From UMGS2069 sp900557585 (GTDB lineage Bacteria > Bacillota > Clostridia > Christensenellales > UBA1242): a DNA stretch of 64,000 bases. Shown one piece after another: positions 58,373 to 64,000 of the stretch (within the stretch, counting starts at the first letter, position 1; every line of letters starts with the position of its first letter). The notes under the pieces were generated by a model. The model did no database searches. It saw only the letters and a program-made list of their open reading frames with translations, and was not told the origin of the DNA. The stretch is taken from contig CABSCS010000007.1 of the NCBI GenBank assembly GCA_902476355.1, forward strand, positions 16,778 through 80,777. Reading direction: 5' to 3'. Made by a program: the position numbers and the translations under genes.

Positions 58373-59758
58373 TTAGAATTCGAGTTTGTTTTGGATATAG
58401 GCTGGAACGTCTGCAACGTTCATGCGGATTTGTTCCATTGTGTCGCGGTCACGAATGGTGACTGTGTTGTCTTCAAGAGTGTTGAAGTCAATAGTCAAGC
58501 AAACTGGGGTTCCAATTTGGTCTTGACGACGATATCTTTTTCCAATTGAACCTGCTTCATCATAGGTGCACATAAAGTGTTTTTGAAGATTTTTATAAAT
58601 CTCTTTTGCTTTTTCGCTCAAATTCTTTTGAAGAGGAAGAACTGCAACTTTATATGGTGCAAGGCATGGCTCAAAGTGCATTACAATTCTTGTGTCTCCA
58701 CCTTCCAAGGTTTCTTCGTCATAGGCATTGCAAAGAGTTGCAAGAACAAGGCGGTCGCAACCAATTGAATATTCAATGTCGTGTGGAATATATTTTTCGT
58801 TTGTGATTGGGTCGGTATACATCATGCTCTTTCCGCTAAATTCTTGGTGACGAGAAAGGTCATAGTTTGTGCGGTTGTGGATTCCGTTAAGTTCGCTCCA
58901 ACCAATAGGGAAGTTGTATTGAATGTCGCAAGCGGCTTTTGCATAGTGTGCAAGTTTGTCGTGGTCTTTAAAGCGAAGATCGTCTTGTTTAAATCCAAGG
59001 TCAAGCAAAAATTGCATTGCTTTTTGTTTATATTCGTTATAATATTTTTCGCCGTCTTCACCTTTGCAGAAGAATTGATGTTCCATTTGTTCGAACTCAA
59101 TTGTTCTGAAAATAAAGTTTCCTGGGGTGATTTCGTTTCTGAAAGCCTTTCCAATTTGTGCAATTCCAAAAGGAACTTTTGCACGTGTTGTTCTTTGAAC
59201 GTTCAAGAAGTTTACAAATTCACCTTGTGCGGTTTCTGGGCGAAGATAGATTTTGTTTTGACCCTCTTCGGTAACGCCTCTTGATGTTTCGAACATAAGG
59301 TTAAATTGACGAATTGGTGTCCAGTTGTGCTTTCCACATTTTGGGCAGTTCACTTTGTGTTCTTCGATGAATGCTTGCATTTCGTCGGTTGTCATTTTGT
59401 CTGGAATAATGCCAGAAATTTTGTGTTTTGCGCAATATTCTTCAATAAGATTGTCTGCTCTTTCTCTCATTTTGCATTCTTTGCAATCCATTTTAGGGTC
59501 GGCAAAACTTGTTGTGTGTCCAGATGCTTCCCAAACACGAGGGTTCATTAAAATGGCAGCATCAACACCAAAACTGTTGTCGCTTTCTTGAACAAAGCGT
59601 TTCCACCATGCTTTTTTAATGTTGTTTTTAAGTTCAACACCAACAGGGCCATAGTCCCATGTGTTTGCAAGACCATCATAAATGTCGCTTCCTGGATAAA
59701 CAAATCCGCAACCTTTGCAATGGTTTACAAGTTTTTCCATTGTTAATTTTTGTTCCAT
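58373..59758 (-). CDS. glyS: Glycyl-tRNA synthetase, single-chain type
   Basis: 461 aa. Class II synthetase of the homodimer kind: GFVYPGSDIYDGLANTWDYGPVGVELKNNI, RPETAQGEFVNF, and the C-terminal anticodon-binding domain CLAPYKVAVLPL. Charges tRNA-Gly. GGAG before the ATG. Controlled by the T-box leader immediately upstream. Confidence 0.97.
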   Translation of the reverse strand: MEQKLTMEKLVNHCKGCGFVYPGSDIYDGLANTWDYGPVGVELKNNIKKAWWKRFVQESDNSFGVDAAILMNPRVWEASGHTTSFADPKMDCKECKMRERADNLIEEYCAKHKISGIIPDKMTTDEMQAFIEEHKVNCPKCGKHNWTPIRQFNLMFETSRGVTEEGQNKIYLRPETAQGEFVNFLNVQRTTRAKVPFGIAQIGKAFRNEITPGNFIFRTIEFEQMEHQFFCKGEDGEKYYNEYKQKAMQFLLDLGFKQDDLRFKDHDKLAHYAKAACDIQYNFPIGWSELNGIHNRTNYDLSRHQEFSGKSMMYTDPITNEKYIPHDIEYSIGCDRLVLATLCNAYDEETLEGGDTRIVMHFEPCLAPYKVAVLPLQKNLSEKAKEIYKNLQKHFMCTYDEAGSIGKRYRRQDQIGTPVCLTIDFNTLEDNTVTIRDRDTMEQIRMNVADVPAYIQNKLEF

Positions 59759-59938
59759 TTTTTTCTCCTTTATTTTGATTTTTTGCCTAGAAAATATAAA
59801 ACCCTAGGCTGAAAAAATAGCCTAGGGACGATACACATTGTACCGCGGTTCCACCCTAATTTGTGAAAACCACACACTTTTTTGCTCTCTTTCGCGTGAG
59901 CCATGCGTTTGCTCGGGAGTTGCCAATTCCGTCATTGC
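59759..59938 (-). promoter_or_regulatory. Glycine T-box riboswitch of glyS
   Basis: Leader of ~180 nt on the minus strand. The T-box sequence AGGGTGGAACCGCGG (59843-59857 region) and a strong terminator stem CCCTAGGCT / AGCCTAGGG (59783-59828 region) followed by T-rich sequence are clear. A GGC in the 5' stem (GAATTGGCAACTC) fits a Gly specifier. The short length agrees with glyQS-type T-boxes lacking stem II. Uncharged tRNA-Gly should allow readthrough. Confidence 0.9.
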
Positions 59939-59944
59939 AAATAA

Positions 59945-59973
59945 ATTATAAAACCATGCGAAAAAAAAGTCAA
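59945..59973 (-). promoter_or_regulatory. glyS promoter
   Basis: Minus strand TTGACT (59973-59968), N17, TATAAT (59950-59945). Confidence 0.85.
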
Positions 59974-60003
59974 CATTTTTGGTTTAAAAAAATATTAAAA
60001 CAT

Positions 60004-60049
60004 ATGTTTGAATTGTTGATATTATTATGTTTGAATGGTTGATATTATA
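60004..60049 (+). repeat. Tandem 23-nt direct repeat upstream of uvrB
   Basis: Two copies of ATGTTTGAAT(T/G)GTTGATATTAT + one base. They span the probable uvrB promoter, so may be an operator (uvr genes are often SOS controlled) or a duplicated promoter. Confidence 0.6.
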
Positions 60050-60105
60050 TAAAAATAATGATAAAATATTCCATGATTGGAAACAATAAACAAAAGGAGA
60101 AGACT

Positions 60106-62091
60106 TTGGAGTTTAAAATTCATTCAAAATTCAAGCCAACTGGTGATCAGCCCGAAGCAATTGAAAGTTTGGTTCAAGGAATCAAAGATGGTCTTCGCGA
60201 ACAAGTTTTGCTTGGCGTTACTGGAAGTGGAAAAACCTTTACAATGGCAAACATCATTGAAAAAGTTCAACGCCCAACAATTGTAATTGCACACAACAAA
60301 ACCCTCGCGGCACAACTTTGCAACGAACTTCGCGAGTTTTTTCCTGAAAACTCTGTGAACTATTTTGTTTCATATTATGACTATTATCAACCCGAGGCAT
60401 ACATTGTCTCGTCTGACACCTATATTGAAAAAGACCTTGCAATCAATGACGAAATTGACAAACTTCGTCACAGCGCAACATGCTCGCTTTTTGAAAGAAA
60501 AGATGTGATTATTGTTGCATCGGTTTCGTGCATCTATGGTCTTGGTGAGCCAAGTGAATATCAAAAACTTGCAATTTCACTTCGCCCAGGAATGCAAATT
60601 TCGCGCGAAAAAGTGATTGAAAGATTGGTTGACAACCAATATAAACGCAATGATATAGATTTTAATCGTGGCGATTTTCGTGTTCGTGGCGACGTGTTGG
60701 AAGTTTTTCCAGCATCGTCAAGTGACCGTTCAATTCGCATTGACTTTTTCGGCGACGAAATTGATAATATCTATGAAGTTGAGGCAATCAGTGGGCACGT
60801 TATTTCGCGCCTCAGCCACACTGCAATTTATCCTGCATCACACTATGTTTCAAGCCCAGAGAAAATGGAGGGCTGTTTAAAACAAATTGAAGAGGACATG
60901 CAAAAAGAGGTAAAGGCCTTTGAAGATGCAGGAAAACCAGTTGAAGCAATGAGGCTTAAACAGCGCACAAGTTATGACATTGACATGATGCGTGAAATGG
61001 GCTATGTCAGCGGGGTTGAGAACTATTCTCGCTATTTTGACGGAAGAAAACCGGGCGAAGCACCCTTCTGCTTGCTTGATTATTTTCCAGACGACTATCT
61101 CATGATTATTGACGAAAGCCACATGACGCTTCCGCAAATTCGCGCAATGTATAATGGCGACCGTGCAAGAAAAGACAATTTGGTTGGCTATGGTTTCAGA
61201 CTTAAAAGTGCCTATGACAACCGACCTTTAAAATTTGACGAGTTTGAAAAGAAAATTGACCAACTCATTTGCGTTTCTGCAACCCCAGGCCCATATGAAA
61301 TGGAGCATGCAGACAATGTTGCCGAACAGATTATTCGTCCAACTGGACTTTTAGACCCAGAAATTGTTGTAAAGCCGGTTAAAGGTCAGGTTGATGATTT
61401 GATTGACGAACTGAACAAAACCATTGCAAGTGGCGGAAGAGCGCTTGTAACAACGCTTACAAAGAAGATGGCAGAAAACCTTTCAACCTATCTTGAAGAA
61501 AATGGGATAAAGACAACATATCTTCACAGCGACATTAAAACCATGGAAAGAATGGAAATCATCAACAGCCTTCGCCGTGGAGAAAGTGATGTTTTGGTTG
61601 GAATCAACTTGCTTCGAGAGGGGCTTGACCTTCCAGAGGTTAAACTTGTTGCCATTCTGGATGCCGACAAAGAGGGCTTTTTGCGAAGTGAGGGAGCGCT
61701 GATTCAAACAATTGGTCGTGCTGCTCGAAATGCAGAGGGCAGAGTTATCATGTATGGCGACACCATAACTGACTCGATGAAAAGAGCGATTGATGAAACA
61801 AACAGAAGAAGAAAAATTCAATCTGAATATAACAAAAAACATGGCATTGTTCCAAAAACCATTGTGAAAGAGATTCGTGATGGAATTTCAATTTCAAGCA
61901 AACTTGAAACCAAACCAAAAATGTCTGAAAAAGACAAAGAAAAGGCAATCAAAGAACTTGAAAAAGAACTTGAAGCAGTTGTCAAAGACCTTGATTTTGA
62001 AAAGGCAATTGAACTTCGCGACAAGATTTTGGAACTTAAAGGCGAACAGCCAAAAACCGTGAAAACAGGTGGAAAATGGAAAAAACGATAA
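60106..62091 (+). CDS. uvrB: Excinuclease ABC subunit UvrB
   Basis: 661 aa from TTG behind AAGGAG (6 nt); an ATG at 60058 is open but lacks a ribosome site and precedes the family's usual start (EFKIHSKFKPTGDQPEAI). Helicase motif I GVTGSGKT, the beta-hairpin with YYDYYQPEAY, DESH, and the C-terminal UVR domain (KELEKELEAVVKDLDFEKAIELRDKI). Damage verification in nucleotide excision repair. Its end overlaps the uvrA start. Confidence 0.97.
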   Translation: MEFKIHSKFKPTGDQPEAIESLVQGIKDGLREQVLLGVTGSGKTFTMANIIEKVQRPTIVIAHNKTLAAQLCNELREFFPENSVNYFVSYYDYYQPEAYIVSSDTYIEKDLAINDEIDKLRHSATCSLFERKDVIIVASVSCIYGLGEPSEYQKLAISLRPGMQISREKVIERLVDNQYKRNDIDFNRGDFRVRGDVLEVFPASSSDRSIRIDFFGDEIDNIYEVEAISGHVISRLSHTAIYPASHYVSSPEKMEGCLKQIEEDMQKEVKAFEDAGKPVEAMRLKQRTSYDIDMMREMGYVSGVENYSRYFDGRKPGEAPFCLLDYFPDDYLMIIDESHMTLPQIRAMYNGDRARKDNLVGYGFRLKSAYDNRPLKFDEFEKKIDQLICVSATPGPYEMEHADNVAEQIIRPTGLLDPEIVVKPVKGQVDDLIDELNKTIASGGRALVTTLTKKMAENLSTYLEENGIKTTYLHSDIKTMERMEIINSLRRGESDVLVGINLLREGLDLPEVKLVAILDADKEGFLRSEGALIQTIGRAARNAEGRVIMYGDTITDSMKRAIDETNRRRKIQSEYNKKHGIVPKTIVKEIRDGISISSKLETKPKMSEKDKEKAIKELEKELEAVVKDLDFEKAIELRDKILELKGEQPKTVKTGGKWKKR

Positions 62092-64000
62092 AAATTACTG
62101 GTGCAAGAGAAAACAATCTTAAAAATGTGAACCTTGAAATTCCAAGAAACAAGTTGGTTGTGTTCACAGGGCTTTCGGGCTCGGGAAAAAGTTCTCTTGC
62201 GTTTGACACAATTTTTGCAGAGGGACAACGACGCTATATGGAGTCGCTCTCTTCCTATGCAAGGCAGTTCTTGGGACAAATGCAAAAGCCAGATGTTGAC
62301 AACATCGAGGGGCTTTCTCCTGCAATTGCAATCGACCAAAAAACAACATCGGCAAACCCACGTTCAACCGTTGGAACAATCACTGAAATTTATGACTATT
62401 TGCGTTTGCTTTTTGCGCACATTGGCGTTCCATATTGTCCAAACTGCCATTTGCCAATAAAGCCAAACACAGTTGATGCAATTGCTTCGCAAACTCTTAA
62501 AGCGGAAGAGGGAAGCAAGGTTCTTGTCATTGCTCCAATTGTGCGTGGCAAAAAGGGCGAATTTGTAAAACTTTTTGAGGGTTTTAAGAAAAGTGGCTAT
62601 GTTCGTGTGAAAGTTGATGGCGAGATTTACACTCTTGATGAAGAGATTAAACTAGACCGCCAGAAAAAGCATGACATTTCGGTTGTTGTTGACCGACTTG
62701 TGATTCGTGAAGACGTGAAAACAAGACTTGTCGACAGCATTGAAACCGCTCTCAAACTTGCAGATGGGCTTGTTACAATTGTGATAAACGACCAAGAAAA
62801 GATATATTCAACAAAACACTCTTGCAGTGAATGTGGATTTTCTTTTTCCGAGGTTTCACCACGACTTTTCTCTTTCAACACACCATTTGGTGCGTGTCCA
62901 GAATGCTCGGGAATTGGATATAAAATGGTGATTGATGAAAATCTTGTTGTAAAGCATCCAGAACTTTCAATTGCACAAGGAGCAATTTCGGTTTCGGGCT
63001 GGACAGACGGCGGTTTTTCAAAAATGTATATGAGTGCGCTCGCAAAAAAATATAAGTTCAGTTTAAACACTCCGTTCATTGAACTTCCTCGCGAAATTAA
63101 AGATATCATTTTCTATGGGACAAAAGGCGAGCAACTTGACCTTGAATATTCAACCGAAAAATTTTCAGGGGAATATAAGGGTGAGTTTGAGGGAATCATA
63201 AACAACCTTATGCGCCGTTATCGCTCTTCGCAAAGTGACTTCATAAAACAAGATATCGAAAGATATATGATTCCAACTCCATGTGACTTGTGCCATGGCA
63301 GACGTTTGAGCAAAGAGGCTCTTTCGGTTTTGATAGAGGGCAAAAACATTGCCGACGTAACTGATTTGTCGGTTGTTGAACTTGGACTTTGGCTTGACGG
63401 CTTGAACCTTTCTGCAAAGGATAAAAAGATTAGTGCCGACATTATCAAAGAAATAAGGGCGCGTGCGAAGTTTTTGAAAGATGTTGGTCTTGAATATCTC
63501 ACACTTTCAAGAACCGCAGGAACACTTTCGGGTGGAGAGGCGCAAAGAATACGTTTGGCATCGCAAATTGGAAGTGCACTTGTTGGCGTGCTTTATGTTT
63601 TGGATGAGCCAAGCATTGGACTTCACCCTCGTGACACACAAAAACTTATCAAAACTCTTGAACATCTCCGTGACCTTGGAAACAGTGTAATTGTTGTTGA
63701 ACACGACGACGAAACAATCAAATCTGCCGACTTTATTGTTGATGTTGGGCCAAAAGCAGGCGTTCATGGCGGAGAAATTGTTGCAACTGGAACCGTTCAA
63801 GACATCATGAACTGCGAAAAATCCATAACTGGACAATATCTTTCGGGCAAAAAGCGCATAGAAATTCCAAAAAAGCGTAAAGAACCAGACGGAAGATATG
63901 TGACAATCAAGGGCGCAAGCGAGCATAACCTTAAAAATATTGATGTAAGATTCCCAGTTGGGCTTTTGACAGTTGTAACTGGCGTTTCAGGCTCGGGAAA
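62076..64000 (+). CDS. uvrA: Excinuclease ABC subunit UvrA (3' end outside window)
   Basis: ATG at 62076 inside the last codons of uvrB (16-nt overlap), open to the window end (641 codons). First ABC half: FTGLSGSGKSSLAFDT and, later, the signature LSGGEAQRIRLASQ and YVLDEPSIGLHPRD. Zinc motifs CPNC and CSECG...CPECSG, and CDLCHGRRL are visible. The second Walker A (VTGVSGSGK) is the last thing in the window. Coupled with uvrB. Confidence 0.97.
   Translation, partial: MEKTIKITGARENNLKNVNLEIPRNKLVVFTGLSGSGKSSLAFDTIFAEGQRRYMESLSSYARQFLGQMQKPDVDNIEGLSPAIAIDQKTTSANPRSTVGTITEIYDYLRLLFAHIGVPYCPNCHLPIKPNTVDAIASQTLKAEEGSKVLVIAPIVRGKKGEFVKLFEGFKKSGYVRVKVDGEIYTLDEEIKLDRQKKHDISVVVDRLVIREDVKTRLVDSIETALKLADGLVTIVINDQEKIYSTKHSCSECGFSFSEVSPRLFSFNTPFGACPECSGIGYKMVIDENLVVKHPELSIAQGAISVSGWTDGGFSKMYMSALAKKYKFSLNTPFIELPREIKDIIFYGTKGEQLDLEYSTEKFSGEYKGEFEGIINNLMRRYRSSQSDFIKQDIERYMIPTPCDLCHGRRLSKEALSVLIEGKNIADVTDLSVVELGLWLDGLNLSAKDKKISADIIKEIRARAKFLKDVGLEYLTLSRTAGTLSGGEAQRIRLASQIGSALVGVLYVLDEPSIGLHPRDTQKLIKTLEHLRDLGNSVIVVEHDDETIKSADFIVDVGPKAGVHGGEIVATGTVQDIMNCEKSITGQYLSGKKRIEIPKKRKEPDGRYVTIKGASEHNLKNIDVRFPVGLLTVVTGVSGSG

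Noticed and set aside
60058..60105. ATG start of uvrB at 60058
   Set aside because: No Shine-Dalgarno, and the family begins at EFKIHSK; TTG at 60106 has AAGGAG.
1..64000. CRISPR array, transposase, integrase or prophage genes
   Set aside because: No regular spacer array and no such protein motifs in either strand.

Overview
The window is a chromosome segment of an AT-rich Bacillota (Firmicutes-type) bacterium, probably an uncultured Clostridia-like lineage. The evidence is sigma-A promoters of the form TTGACA-N17-TATAAT, a T-box leader on glyS, SepF and a DivIVA-like protein, single-chain GlyRS, zinc-type S14, L33 and L36, and a full S10-spc-alpha ribosomal superoperon. The taxon is inferred; no rRNA gene is present. 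I see no prophage, transposase or CRISPR array.

Layout. 1-4.5 kb is a nucleotide/ADP-ribose themed block: a HIT-like protein (cut by the window edge), an XRE + P-loop kinase + CYTH fusion resembling eukaryotic TTD14, an ADP-ribosylglycohydrolase, and convergent to it an ADP-ribosyltransferase-like gene with a leaderless promoter, then two small minus-strand genes. 4.5-5.3 kb has tRNA-Glu and tRNA-Met, with a displaced copy of the tRNA-Glu 3' end. 5.5-8.4 kb is folate/dTMP metabolism: folD-thyA-folA, then a guanylate-kinase-like gene. 8.4-21.3 kb alternates known single genes (TetR, ndk, a PPTase, a nucleoside hydrolase) with large proteins I do not recognise (301, 418, 557 and 1198 aa).

21.6-42.5 kb is the translation core: prfB (with a +1 frameshift), tsaD, rpmG-secE-nusG-rplK-rplA, then rpsJ through rplQ including secY, adk, map, infA and rpoA. 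The usual rplJ-rplL-rpoB-rpoC-rpsL-rpsG-fusA-tuf block between rplA and rpsJ is absent here. Several ribosomal proteins carry Lys/Ala-rich extensions or insertions (L24, S5, L30, L17). Two of the three major promoters share a 13-bp sequence and the third has a related one.

42.9-52.2 kb holds envelope and surface genes: a 962-aa beta-helix/BspA-like surface protein, patatin, a ComEC-like metallo-beta-lactamase, a degenerate shikimate-kinase-like protein, lgt and a coiled-coil protein with an AT-hook. 52.5-58.3 kb has groES-groEL, divergent to a SPOR-like membrane protein followed by sepF and a tiny DivIVA-like protein (a division cluster), then LMW-PTP, rpiB and an unknown membrane protein. 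58.4-64 kb has glyS with its T-box leader, then uvrB and uvrA (cut by the window end).

A recurring feature is leaderless transcription units: at least five genes have ATG only 6-7 nt after a consensus -10 and no Shine-Dalgarno. No searches were run; family calls rest on motif recognition.
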